In this document: positions 1-8,209 of the stretch, piece by piece
Layout of the letters: the number at the start of each line of letters is the position of its first letter
Numbering within the stretch: position 1 is the stretch's first letter
NCBI GenBank assembly: GCA_964531025.1
Contig: CAZHDY010000001.1
Location: 868,001-932,000 of the forward strand
DNA: 64,000 nt
Direction of reading: 5' to 3'
Source: CALMEC01 sp964531025
GTDB taxonomy: Bacteria; Actinomycetota; Thermoleophilia; Miltoncostaeales; Miltoncostaeaceae
Translations under genes and position numbers: made by a program
Notes under the pieces: generated by a model
What the model saw: the letters and a program-made list of their open reading frames with translations, nothing else
Told to the model about the DNA's origin: nothing
Database searches by the model: none

Positions 1-1155
1 ATCGCCATCGGCGCGGCGATCGCCGGCGTGGGCATCGCCTTCGGAGCGGTTACCGCCATCGCCGCACAGATCCCCCGGACCTCCAGGGCCGCCAACGGAC
101 TCGCCGCTGCGGCCCTCGGTGTGGCGTTCGGCCTCCGCACGATCGGCGACATGGCCAGCCACGTGACCGACGGCGGCGTGAAGGTGGTGAGCGGATGGCC
201 GTCGTGGCTCTCGCCGATCGGCTGGGGCCAACAGATACGTCCCTACGACGATAACCGGTGGTGGGTGCTCGCTCTGCTCGCCGTCTTCGCGATCGTCTGT
301 GTGTCCATCGCCTTCTCCCTTGCCGCCCGCCGCGATCTCGGCGCAGGGATGATCGCCGACCGTCCGGGCCCGCCTTCTGCCCGCGCGTGGTTGCCGACCC
401 CGCTGGGCCTGGCGTGGCGACTGCACCGGGGAGTGCTGCTCGGCTGGGCGGTCGGCCTCACCGTGCTGGGGTTCGGCTACGGAGCCGTCGCCGACCAGGT
501 CGACGATCTGATCGGTGACAGCGGCGCGACGGCCGACATCGTCCAGGAGATGACCGGCGGCACGGGCTCGATGACCGACCTGTACCTCGCCCTCGTCATG
601 GGGATCATGGGCCTCACGGTCACCGGCTATGCGATCGCGGCCGCAATGCGGATGCGGCACGAGGAAGGCGCGGGAACCCTCGAGGCGGTCCTCGCCACCG
701 CCGTGGGACGTGCGCGGTGGCTGGCCGGCCACGTGCTCATCGTCTGCGGTGGCGTCCTCGTCCTGCTGATGCTGTCCGGCGCCGCCACCGGTCTGGCGTA
801 CGGCCTCTCCGTCGACGACGCACTCCACCAGACGGCGCGGTTCACCGCGGTCGGCCTGGTCCAGGCGCCCGCGGTGCTCGTGCTCGTCGGCGTGGCCGTG
901 GCGGCGTTCGGAGTCGTCCCGCGCCGTGCCCGCGCCGTGGCCTGGGGGGTCTTCGCCCTCTGCCTGGTACTTGGGCAGTTCGGCGAGCTGTTCGGCCTCC
1001 CCGAGGCCGTCATGGATCTGTCGCCCTTCACGCACCTGCCCGCCGCACCGACCGAGGCGGTGACGGCGGCGCCGCTCACGGTGCTGTGCGTGATCGCCGT
1101 CGCGATCGGGATGGGAGGGCTGGCGGCGTTCCGCCGCCGCGACCTCGTCAGCTGA
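1..1155 (+). CDS. ABC exporter permease, 5' truncated
   Basis: The reading frame is open from base 1, so the gene begins outside the window; 384 residues are visible. It is a polytopic membrane protein with repeated hydrophobic segments. Its two-part layout (membrane block, soluble loop with an arginine-rich stretch near residue 110-135, second membrane block) and the conserved EEGAGTLEAVLAT loop fit permeases of the antibiotic/polyketide exporter type (TnrB-like, COG3559). The ATPase partner is presumably upstream, out of view. The protein ends with a short basic tail just before a convergent MarR gene. Substrate unknown; drug or lipid export is inferred from the family. Confidence 0.8.
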   Translation: MAIGAAIAGVGIAFGAVTAIAAQIPRTSRAANGLAAAALGVAFGLRTIGDMASHVTDGGVKVVSGWPSWLSPIGWGQQIRPYDDNRWWVLALLAVFAIVCVSIAFSLAARRDLGAGMIADRPGPPSARAWLPTPLGLAWRLHRGVLLGWAVGLTVLGFGYGAVADQVDDLIGDSGATADIVQEMTGGTGSMTDLYLALVMGIMGLTVTGYAIAAAMRMRHEEGAGTLEAVLATAVGRARWLAGHVLIVCGGVLVLLMLSGAATGLAYGLSVDDALHQTARFTAVGLVQAPAVLVLVGVAVAAFGVVPRRARAVAWGVFALCLVLGQFGELFGLPEAVMDLSPFTHLPAAPTEAVTAAPLTVLCVIAVAIGMGGLAAFRRRDLVS

Positions 1156-1165
1156 CGGGCACCTC

Positions 1166-1672
1166 TCAGGTCATGTCCGCGCTCGTGTCCAAGGCGTCGG
1201 TCAGGCGCTCCATGACCTCCAGCGCGTCACGGAGCCGCTCGGCACCGACCTCGCTGCCGATCCGGTCCGCCCAGGGATGCTGGGCGATCGAGATCAGCCG
1301 GATGGCCCAGTAGCCGTCCTCGGTGCACGCGAGGAGCTTCGCGCGACGGTGCGCCGGGTTGGGCCGGTACTCGGCCAGCCCACGCTCGACGAGGAGGTCG
1401 GCGACCCGCTGCACCCCCTGACGGGTCATGCCCATGCGTCGCCCGATGCCGGCGACCGTCCGGGGTTCGTCGAGCACGCCGCCCAGCACCTGCCATGCGG
1501 CGGCGGTGATCTCCCCCTCGGCGGCGAGATCCTGGGCGGCGTCCATCAGTCGTCGATTGAGACGGAAGGTGGCGAGGATGACGTCGGTGAGAGCGGCGCC
1601 CGCCGGTGTCTCGGGGTCGGGTTTCGGCCAGCGATCGCGCGGTGGCCTGCCGGCTCGTTGCGGACGGCTCAC
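1166..1672 (-). CDS. MarR-family transcriptional regulator
   Basis: 168 residues, the normal MarR size. The winged helix-turn-helix is visible in the middle: a helix pair around TAAAWQVLGGVLDEPRTVAGIGRRMGMTR, followed by a wing containing RRAKLL. The GTG start overlaps the stop of the upstream DJ-1/PfpI gene by GTGA, so the two are co-transcribed and probably translationally coupled. MarR proteins are dimeric repressors that often respond to small aromatic or oxidant ligands. A likely operator lies upstream of the pair (2280-2314), which suggests autoregulation. The ligand cannot be deduced. Confidence 0.85.
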   Translation of the reverse strand: MSRPQRAGRPPRDRWPKPDPETPAGAALTDVILATFRLNRRLMDAAQDLAAEGEITAAAWQVLGGVLDEPRTVAGIGRRMGMTRQGVQRVADLLVERGLAEYRPNPAHRRAKLLACTEDGYWAIRLISIAQHPWADRIGSEVGAERLRDALEVMERLTDALDTSADMT

Positions 1673-2280
1673 GCTGCCGCCGACATGAGCGTCGGGTATG
1701 CGGACGCGTCCTCGCGATCGAAAACCGCCTCGTAGGCATCGGCCACATCGCCGGAGAGCAGGTCGAGGTGCTCCAGCGTGGCGCGCGCGAACTGCACCGG
1801 CGACCCCGGACCAGCGGTGATGACATTTCCACCGACGGCCGCACGGGCGTCGACGTACCGCTCGGCGCCCGAGTAGCCCGAGGCGGCGAGGTAGCCGGGA
1901 TCGGCACCGGTGTGGGCGCGGTCGTCCAGCAGGCCGGCACCGGCCAGCGCGAAGACGGCCCCGCAGATCGCCGCGACCGGCACGCCGGCCTCGACGAAGC
2001 GGCCGGCGGCGGCGGTGAACGGCGCGGCGTCCCCGCTCTCCCAGATCTCAGCGCCGGGCAGGACGAGCAGCGCGCTGTCGGCGGGGTCGATCTCCGAGAT
2101 CAGCGCGTCGGGCACCACGCGGAGCCCGCCCATGGTGGTGACGGGATCGAGGGAGTCCGAGACCGTGACCACATCGAACGGCCGTCCGGTGAAGCGGCCG
2201 GTGCGGAGCTCGACGAGGAGGTGTCCCACCTCCCAGTCGGCGAGCGTGTCGAAGATGGCGAGATGTGCTGTGGTGTTCAT
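1669..2280 (-). CDS. DJ-1/PfpI family protein
   Basis: 203 residues from the ATG at 2280. The frame is open to 2325, but that extension would run through the palindromic operator. The class I glutamine-amidotransferase-like fold is recognisable: a nucleophile elbow AAICGAVFAL with Cys106 and an upstream LLVLPGAEIW strand. This group includes isonitrile hydratases, glyoxalase III and DJ-1 chaperone-like proteins; which activity applies is not clear. It is the first gene of a two-gene operon with a MarR regulator (GTGA overlap), a common arrangement for detoxification enzymes controlled by their own repressor. Confidence 0.8.
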   Translation of the reverse strand: MNTTAHLAIFDTLADWEVGHLLVELRTGRFTGRPFDVVTVSDSLDPVTTMGGLRVVPDALISEIDPADSALLVLPGAEIWESGDAAPFTAAAGRFVEAGVPVAAICGAVFALAGAGLLDDRAHTGADPGYLAASGYSGAERYVDARAAVGGNVITAGPGSPVQFARATLEHLDLLSGDVADAYEAVFDREDASAYPTLMSAAA

Positions 2281-2314
2281 GACAGCATGCTGACATATTG
2301 TCAATATGCTGTCA
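2280..2314. promoter_or_regulatory. Palindromic MarR-type operator
   Basis: Nested perfect inverted repeats sit directly at the start codon of the DJ-1/PfpI gene. The outer pair is TGACAGCAT (2280-2288) and ATGCTGTCA (2306-2314). The inner ones are TGACA-TAT-TGTCA (2291-2303) and ATATTG-T-CAATAT (2296-2308). The TGACA/TGTCA half-site therefore recurs four times. The AT-rich centre could also be the -10 region. The obvious candidate ligand is the MarR protein encoded downstream in the same operon. Confidence 0.65.
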
Positions 2315-2355
2315 ACTTGTCCCACCGATTCATGGCCTCCTCCTCATCCGCCCTC

Positions 2356-3072
2356 TCAGGCGACGGAGATCAGGAACGCGGTGAGGAAGCCCAGCGCGGT
2401 GGCGTAGGCGACATACGGACCGCCCTCCGAGTACGCCTCCGGCATCAGCGTGTCGGCGAGCGAGGCGAGCACCGCACCGGCGGCGAAGCCCAGCGGCCAG
2501 GCAAGTGTGGCCGGACCGACGCCGTCGAGCGCGCCGTAGCCGGCGATCACCGCGAGAGCGAGGATCAGAGCGGCGACGGTCCACGTCGCGAGGATGCGGG
2601 CGTCGCTCATGCCGGCCTCCTTCATCTTGCGCGCGCCCACGACGGCCTCGGGGAAGTTGGACACGAAGATCGCGACCAGCAGGGCGGCGGCCGCACCCTC
2701 GATCAGGCTGACCCCGAGCGCCAGGTTCTCGGGCACGCCGTCGAGCGTCACCCCGGCGAGCAGCGCCATGCCGACCGCCGAGCCGCGCGCGTGCAGGGTG
2801 CGCGTACGGGCCTCCAGAGCGGCATCGACCACGATGAACACCGTCGCCCCGATGACGAATGCGATCGCGGCCCTCCACGCACCACCCTGTTCGTAGGCCT
2901 CGAGGAAGAGCTCGAAGGCGACCGCGGTGATCAGCGCGCCTGAGGCGAACGCCAGGAGCCACGCGGTCACCACCCGCGGGAGCTTCCAGCGGATGCCGAC
3001 CAGCGCACCGATGACGAGGGCACTGGACGCGGTCACCGCGAACAGGATCACCTGCCCCCAGCGCCCGGGCAT
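2356..3072 (-). CDS. ZIP-family metal transporter (variant metal site)
   Basis: 238 residues with about eight membrane segments, typical of ZIP/ZupT-like permeases that import divalent metals. The two metal-site helices are recognisable as VTLDGVPENLALG (about residues 110-122) and FVSNFPEAVVGA (about 140-151). In classical ZIP proteins these read H-N-x-P-E-G and H-E-x-P-E-G; here the first histidines are Asp and Ser, so the metal-binding set is altered. An upstream GGGACGGA precedes the ATG at 3072. It is a single-gene unit. Given the zinc-related genes 6-12 kb downstream it may handle zinc or iron, but substrate and even direction are uncertain. Confidence 0.75.
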   Translation of the reverse strand: MPGRWGQVILFAVTASSALVIGALVGIRWKLPRVVTAWLLAFASGALITAVAFELFLEAYEQGGAWRAAIAFVIGATVFIVVDAALEARTRTLHARGSAVGMALLAGVTLDGVPENLALGVSLIEGAAAALLVAIFVSNFPEAVVGARKMKEAGMSDARILATWTVAALILALAVIAGYGALDGVGPATLAWPLGFAAGAVLASLADTLMPEAYSEGGPYVAYATALGFLTAFLISVA

Positions 3073-3272
3073 CAGATCCGTCCCACGTGCGGAACGGCTG
3101 CGATCGCTCTCTCACCGGTGGCCGGGGAGCCGGCGCTCATGACACAACAGTGGAGACGAACGCTGTCGACATCGGATTCCTTCCGGAGGGCACTCTCGTC
3201 CGGAATCTACGCCGCGGCGTCATCGATGCCCGGTGCCGACACCGCATGGTCACGACCGCCGGATCGCCCGGG

Positions 3273-3938
3273 CTACCGCATGCGTGGATCCTGTGTCGGG
3301 TCGTCGTACATCGTCGGACACCCACCGTGAACGGCCTCACGACGCAACTCGAAGTGCCACGGCTCGTTCGCGTATGTCTGACACAGTCCGTACGCAGCAC
3401 CACGCTCGGACAGCCATCGCGCGGCATCCGGAGGTCCGATGTCGACCGCGTCCCCCGACACGTGCGCCGACGTCGCGGGCGTCGCCACCCAGCGCGCCGC
3501 CTCGTCCTGCGATCCGTACTTCAGGACGGCCTCCTGGAGGAGACGCTCCTGGTACGCGGTGGACCGCCATCCGCTCTCCACGCGAAGCGCGACTCCCTCG
3601 TCTCCTGCGGCCACTGCCGCCCGGCGCAGGGCGTCGCGAAGCGCGGAATCGAGCCGGGTCACCGTGGGCACCTCGTCCCACACCGACACGCCGCCGTCCG
3701 GGGTGACACCGTCGTCCTCGTCCAGCGAACCTCGGTGCTCCCGCGTCAGGTCACCATGGATCTCACGAAGTGCACGGTCGCCGAACTCGAGCGACGACGT
3801 GATCACCGACGACGAGGACGTCGGCACCACTCGGCCGACGGCGACGGCGATCCCGACGATGACGATGATCAGAGCCGCGATCCGCCGTCGGCGGATCCGC
3901 GTCCTTCGGTTCCGGCGGCCGTATCTACGAGAGGCCAT
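3273..3938 (-). CDS. VanY-like D-alanyl-D-alanine carboxypeptidase
   Basis: 221 residues. A very basic N-terminus is followed by one membrane anchor (about residues 20-40), then an extracytoplasmic peptidase M15B domain. Zinc ligands and catalytic residues are visible: SAHVSGDAVDIG (His159, Asp166), ESGWRS and EPWHFE (Glu192, His195). The family trims the terminal D-Ala from peptidoglycan stem peptides. It is divergently transcribed, 86 bp away, from a response regulator/histidine kinase pair, an arrangement like VanRS-controlled vanY, so the two-component system probably controls it. No vanHAX genes are present, so this is more likely cell-wall remodelling than a glycopeptide-resistance operon. 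Confidence 0.85.
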   Translation of the reverse strand: MASRRYGRRNRRTRIRRRRIAALIIVIVGIAVAVGRVVPTSSSSVITSSLEFGDRALREIHGDLTREHRGSLDEDDGVTPDGGVSVWDEVPTVTRLDSALRDALRRAAVAAGDEGVALRVESGWRSTAYQERLLQEAVLKYGSQDEAARWVATPATSAHVSGDAVDIGPPDAARWLSERGAAYGLCQTYANEPWHFELRREAVHGGCPTMYDDPTQDPRMR

Positions 3939-4024
3939 GCCGTCATTGAAGGCGGCGGCCGGTTGCTGTCGCGTATCCGGATTTCGATATGCGCGCGATA
4001 CGGCCCGGCTCGTAGCATGACCGC

Positions 4025-4717
4025 ATGCGCGTGCTGGTCGTCGAGGACGAGCCCTACATGGCGGAGGCCATCCGCGACGGTCTGCGGCTGGAGGCGATCG
4101 CCGCCGACATCGCCGGCGACGGCGACACGGCGCTGGCCATGCTGGCGACCACCACCTACGACATCGCGGTGCTCGACCGCGACATCCCCGGACCGTCGGG
4201 CGACGCGATCGCCGAACGGATCATCGCCTCGGGCAGCGGCACGCCGATCCTGATGCTCACCGCCGCCGATCGGCTCGACGACAAGGCCTCCGGGTTCGAG
4301 CTGGGAGCCGACGACTACCTGACCAAGCCGTTCGAGCTGCGCGAGCTGGTCCTGCGACTGCGGGCGCTCGACCGGCGGCGGGCGCACAACCGGCCGCCCG
4401 TGCGCGAGATCGCGGGGCTGCGACTGGATCCGTTCCGTCGTGAGGTCCACCGCGACGGCCGCTACGTGGCGCTGACCCGCAAGCAGTTCGCGGTGCTGGA
4501 GGTGCTCGTCGCGGCCGAGGGCGGTGTCATCAGCGCCGAGGAACTGCTGCGACGGGCGTGGGACGAGAACGCCGACCCGTTCACGAACGCGGTGCGCATC
4601 ACGGTCTCCGCGTTGCGCAAGAGGCTCGGCGAGCCCTGGCTGATCGCGACGGTGCCCGGGGTCGGGTACCGCATCGACACGGATTCGGACGCCGACGAGG
4701 GAGACGAACATGGATAG
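4025..4717 (+). CDS. OmpR/PhoB-type response regulator
   Basis: 230 residues. An N-terminal receiver domain has acidic residues VVEDE, the phospho-acceptor Asp51 in VLDRDIPGP and the conserved lysine in YLTKPF. It is followed by a winged-helix DNA-binding domain with LTRKQFAVLEVL and a VPGVGYRI C-terminus. The stop overlaps the kinase gene by 8 nt. A TAGCAT -10-like hexamer lies 7-12 nt upstream of the ATG, so the message may be leaderless or nearly so. Its likely targets include its own operon and the divergent VanY-like gene. Confidence 0.9.
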   Translation: MRVLVVEDEPYMAEAIRDGLRLEAIAADIAGDGDTALAMLATTTYDIAVLDRDIPGPSGDAIAERIIASGSGTPILMLTAADRLDDKASGFELGADDYLTKPFELRELVLRLRALDRRRAHNRPPVREIAGLRLDPFRREVHRDGRYVALTRKQFAVLEVLVAAEGGVISAEELLRRAWDENADPFTNAVRITVSALRKRLGEPWLIATVPGVGYRIDTDSDADEGDEHG

Positions 4718-5831
4718 GAAGCCGGGCCTGAGCGTCCGTCTGAAGCTGGCCTTCAGCTACGCCGGGTTCCTCATGCTCGCGGGCGGCCTGCTGCTCGTCA
4801 CCGTCTGGGTCTTCCTACTGCGCTACGTGCCCGACAACGTGATCGCGGTCCAACCTCCCGGCGAGCCCGGATTCCGGATGCGCAACATCCCCAACCGGTC
4901 CGATCTGCAGGATGCGTTCACGCCACGCGCCATCCAGGCGATGGCCGTCCTGCTCGTCTTCGGCCTCGCCGGCGGATGGTTCCTCGCCGGACGGATGCTC
5001 GCGCCGTTGAACCGCATCACGAACGCCACCCGCAGAGCCGGCGGCGGGTCGCTCTCGCACCGGATCGAGCTGGAGGGCCGGCGGGACGAGTTCCGCGAGC
5101 TGGCCGACAGCTTCGACTCGATGCTCACGCGGCTGGAGGCCCAGGTGGCCGAGCAGCAGCGGTTCGCGGCCAACGCGTCCCACGAGCTGCGCACGCCGCT
5201 GGCGGTGACACAGACACTTCTCGACGTCGCCCGAAGCGATCCGCATCGCGACACCGACGCGCTCCTGGAGCGCCTGCGCGTCGTCAACGCCCGGGCGATC
5301 GACCTCACCGAGGCCCTGCTAGTGATGAGCCGCGCCGATCAGCGGTCCTTCACCCGCGAGCCCGTCGACCTGTCCCTTCTGGCGGAGGAGGCCACCGAGA
5401 CCCTCCTTCCTCTGGCCGCGAAGCACGACGTCGACGTCACGAGCTCGGGAGAGGTCGCGCCCACCCGCGGATCACCGTCGCTCCTGCTGCAGACGACGAC
5501 GAACCTCCTCCACAACGCGATCGTCCACAACCTGCCGGAGCATGGCACCGTCCGGATCACCACCGCGGCGGACCCGCGGTTCGTCACCCTGACCGTCGAG
5601 AACACCGGCGACGAGCTCAGCCCGCAGCGCGTCTCGACGCTCGCGGAACCCTTCCAGCGCGGCACCGAACGCATCCACAGCGACCACGCCGGCGTCGGCC
5701 TCGGCCTGGCGATCGTCAAGAGCATCGTGCAGGCGCACGACGGCACTCTGACGCTCATTCCCCGGGAGGACGGAGGACTCCGCGCCACGGTCCGGCTTCC
5801 CGCCGCGCCGGCCGGAACCGACGCGACTTGA
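4710..5831 (+). CDS. Sensor histidine kinase
   Basis: 373 residues. Two membrane helices (about 14-38 and 74-95) flank a short extracytoplasmic loop of about 35 residues, followed by HAMP (about 95-150), a HisKA dimerisation helix with phospho-accepting His158 in ASHELRTPL, and an HATPase domain with N box LLHNAIVHN and glycine boxes VENTGDEL and GVGLGLAIV. All catalytic motifs are intact. The start overlaps the response regulator, so it is the cognate kinase. The small sensor loop resembles cell-wall stress kinases; the neighbouring carboxypeptidase fits that, but the signal is unknown. Confidence 0.9.
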   Translation: MDRKPGLSVRLKLAFSYAGFLMLAGGLLLVTVWVFLLRYVPDNVIAVQPPGEPGFRMRNIPNRSDLQDAFTPRAIQAMAVLLVFGLAGGWFLAGRMLAPLNRITNATRRAGGGSLSHRIELEGRRDEFRELADSFDSMLTRLEAQVAEQQRFAANASHELRTPLAVTQTLLDVARSDPHRDTDALLERLRVVNARAIDLTEALLVMSRADQRSFTREPVDLSLLAEEATETLLPLAAKHDVDVTSSGEVAPTRGSPSLLLQTTTNLLHNAIVHNLPEHGTVRITTAADPRFVTLTVENTGDELSPQRVSTLAEPFQRGTERIHSDHAGVGLGLAIVKSIVQAHDGTLTLIPREDGGLRATVRLPAAPAGTDAT

Positions 5832-5876
5832 AGTGACCGGCATCCGCGACGAAGCGGGACACCACGGACGATGTCT

Positions 5877-5920
5877 CGAGGCCCCGCCCACGCAGACTGC
5901 CATCGGGGCGGCGGGCCTCG
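5877..5920. terminator. Bidirectional hairpin between convergent genes
   Basis: CGAGGCCC (5877-5884) pairs with GGGCCTCG (5913-5920), with further CGCC/GGCG pairing inside. It lies between the convergent kinase and XRE-cupin genes. There is no T tract, so this is only a probable terminator. Confidence 0.45.
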
Positions 5921-5942
5921 CCATGCCCCTCCTTCCACGGCG

Positions 5943-6533
5943 TCAGTCGGTGGTGCGATGCAGGTGGGCCCGGTGACCGTCTCGGTCGAAGATCGTGATG
6001 ATCTCGGCCGGCCCGCCCTCCGCGACGAACGCATGCGGCGTCATGGTCGCGAACTCCGCGGCCTCGCCCGCCTCGACGATCACCCGCCGGTCACCGAGCA
6101 ACAGGCAGATACGCCCTTCGAGGACGAAGAACCAGTCGTGACCCGGATGGACCTTCTGCTCAGGCGGTGCGTCCGTGGGTTCGATCCGCATCTTGAGCGC
6201 GACGGTGGTGCCCTCCGTCCGACTGAGCATCCATGAGGTGTGGCCGCCCACCCGGTTGGCGACCGGCCGGATGACCACATCATCGTCGTCCTCACCGACC
6301 GCGAGCAGCATGTTCAGGTCGACGTCCAGCGCGCGGGCCAGGGGCAGGAGCACATCCAGGCCGATGGATCGCTTGCCCGTCTCGATCCGGCTGATCGTCG
6401 ACGCGCTCAGATGAGCCCGGGCGGCGACGTCGTCCAGAGAGAGCCCGAGTCCGGTGCGAATGCTGCGAAGCCGCGCCCGGACCACCGTCTCGATCTGCCG
6501 CGTATCCGTGGTCGCACTGTCGTCTCCGCCCAT
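5943..6533 (-). CDS. XRE-family regulator with C-terminal cupin
   Basis: 196 residues from the ATG at 6533, chosen because GAGGAGAT lies 8 nt upstream; the frame stays open to 6689 through the divergent promoter. The N-terminal helix-turn-helix spans about residues 14-70 (LSLDDVAARAHLSASTISRIE). A cupin barrel follows at about 115-195, with PGHDWFFVLEGR and GEAAEFATMTPHAF supplying typical metal/ligand positions. Such regulators sense a small molecule in the cupin. It is divergent from the oxidoreductase/methyltransferase fusion gene, with a TTGCG-N5-CGCAA palindrome in the 71-bp gap, so it likely controls that gene and itself. Confidence 0.88.
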   Translation of the reverse strand: MGGDDSATTDTRQIETVVRARLRSIRTGLGLSLDDVAARAHLSASTISRIETGKRSIGLDVLLPLARALDVDLNMLLAVGEDDDDVVIRPVANRVGGHTSWMLSRTEGTTVALKMRIEPTDAPPEQKVHPGHDWFFVLEGRICLLLGDRRVIVEAGEAAEFATMTPHAFVAEGGPAEIITIFDRDGHRAHLHRTTD

Positions 6534-6549
6534 TCGGTATCTCCTCGTC

Positions 6550-6598
6550 TTGCGTATTTCGCAAAGCCTCTTGCACAGATGGAGATTACTCCTATGGT
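6550..6598 (+). promoter_or_regulatory. Operator and promoter between XRE-cupin and fusion gene
   Basis: The perfect inverted repeat TTGCG-TATTT-CGCAA occupies 6550-6564. Just downstream, TTGCAC (6571-6576) and TATGGT (6593-6598) are spaced 16 nt apart as -35 and -10. With that -10 the transcript would start at or next to the ATG at 6605, so it may be leaderless. The palindrome abuts the -35 region, a good position for a repressor site. Confidence 0.5.
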
Positions 6599-6604
6599 GG
6601 GTCC

Positions 6605-8182
6605 ATGAGCGAACACACACATCCCACCGTCCGGCGCCACTGCGACGCCGCGATCGTCGGCGGCTCGGCCGCCGGGCTGGCCGCGGCACTGCAGCTGGTG
6701 CGCCAACGCCGATCCGTGATCGTCATCGATTCCGGCGAACCGCGCAACGCACCCGCCGCGCACATGCATGGCTACCCGGGGTTCGACGGCCGATCGCCGA
6801 CGGATCTGACCGCCGCGGCCCGGGCGGAGGTGCGCGGGTACGGCGGCGAGGTCATTCCGGGACGTGTCGTCGATGTGACGCGATCCGACGACGGCTTCCG
6901 GTTGGAACTGACCGGTGGTCATGCGATCGTCGCTCGCCGGGTGCTCGTCGCCACCGGGCTCACGGACATCCTTCCGGAGATCCCGGGACTCGCCGAACAC
7001 TGGGGACGGGACGTCATCCACTGCCCCTTCTGCCACGGATACGAGGTCCGGGATCGACGCCTGGTCCAGATCGTCACCCACCCCATGGGACTGCACCCGA
7101 CACCCCTGTTCCACGGGCTGACCGGCCGGCTCACCATCGTGCTGCACGACGGCGTGGATGTCGACGACGCGCGGGTCGAACTGCTGGCGAACGCCGAGAT
7201 CGACGTCGTCCATGGAACGGTCACGCGAATCGTCGAGGACACGGAGGGCGGCGTGGCTGGAGTCGCGCTCGACGACCGGACGATCGACGCCGACATCGTG
7301 GTCGTCGGCTCCCGTATCGCGGCACGAGTCGAGGCGTTCGCGTCACTCGGCCTCGAACCGTCGACGCACCCGTCCGGCCTCGGGACCCTGCTCACCGTCG
7401 ATGAGCGCGGTGCGACGTCGGTCGCCGGTGTCTACGCGGCGGGCAACGTGACCGACCCCAGCCACAACGTGCCGATGGCGGCCGCACACGGCAGCTGGGT
7501 GGGCGGGATGATCGCGTTCGACCTGGCCGACGACGACATGGCCGCCACGCGGTCGTCCTCAGGCAACGCGGCCGACTGGGACCACCGGTACAGCGGCGAG
7601 CAGATGTGGAGCGGCCGGCCCAACGGCGCGCTGGTCCGCGAGGTCGACGGGCTCACACCCGGTCGCGCTCTCGATATCGGTGCCGGCGAGGGCGGGGACG
7701 CGGTCTGGCTGGCCGAGCAGGGCTGGAGCGTGACGGCGACCGATGTCTCCCGGCGTGCTCTCGACCGCATCGCCTCGGAGGCCGCCTCCCGGTCTCTCGA
7801 CGTGGAGTGCCTGCATGCCGACGCCAACGCCCTCACCCCCTTCGGCGACAGGACATTCGATCTGGTCACCGCCCACTACGCGTCGATCCCGCACACGCCC
7901 GACAACCGCGCCGTCCACAACATGGTGGACGCGGTCTCACCGGGAGGCACCCTGCTCGTGGTCACGCACGACCTGGAGCCGATGCGCACCGCGGTCGACA
8001 CGACGACCCACAGCCGGCCGTTCGATCCCGATGCCTACGTGTCGGTGGACGACGTCGCCGCGGTGCTCGCGGAACGGCCGGACTGGCACATCGAGGTACA
8101 CGCCACGGTGCCGCGCCCGACCGGTGCCGCCTCGTCGCATCACGTGGACGACGTCGTGCTGCGGGCGCGACGTGAAGGGTGA
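6605..8182 (+). CDS. Thioredoxin-reductase-like oxidoreductase fused to SAM methyltransferase
   Basis: 525 residues in two parts. Residues about 10-310 are a thioredoxin-reductase-like flavoprotein: FAD-binding VGGSAAG near 19-24, a CPFC redox pair (Cys140, Cys143) in HCPFCHGYE, and the VYAAGNVTD signature near 280. From about 325 on there is a class I SAM methyltransferase beginning WDHRYSGEQMW, with motif I LDIGAGEGGD near 354. The methyltransferase resembles TehB/thiol-methyltransferase-like enzymes. No stop or frameshift lies between the parts, so it is a true fusion. A redox step coupled to methylation of a thiol, selenium, tellurium or arsenic compound is an inference. The divergent XRE-cupin gene probably regulates it. 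Confidence 0.88.
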   Translation: MSEHTHPTVRRHCDAAIVGGSAAGLAAALQLVRQRRSVIVIDSGEPRNAPAAHMHGYPGFDGRSPTDLTAAARAEVRGYGGEVIPGRVVDVTRSDDGFRLELTGGHAIVARRVLVATGLTDILPEIPGLAEHWGRDVIHCPFCHGYEVRDRRLVQIVTHPMGLHPTPLFHGLTGRLTIVLHDGVDVDDARVELLANAEIDVVHGTVTRIVEDTEGGVAGVALDDRTIDADIVVVGSRIAARVEAFASLGLEPSTHPSGLGTLLTVDERGATSVAGVYAAGNVTDPSHNVPMAAAHGSWVGGMIAFDLADDDMAATRSSSGNAADWDHRYSGEQMWSGRPNGALVREVDGLTPGRALDIGAGEGGDAVWLAEQGWSVTATDVSRRALDRIASEAASRSLDVECLHADANALTPFGDRTFDLVTAHYASIPHTPDNRAVHNMVDAVSPGGTLLVVTHDLEPMRTAVDTTTHSRPFDPDAYVSVDDVAAVLAERPDWHIEVHATVPRPTGAASSHHVDDVVLRARREG

Positions 8183-8209
8183 CGACAGGCGGTGCGTGCC
8201 CCGCCGGAG

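Noticed and set aside
1606..2943. 445-residue frame on the plus strand
   Set aside because: Lies opposite the MarR, DJ-1 and ZIP genes, all with clear family motifs; composition is that of a GC-rich antisense frame.
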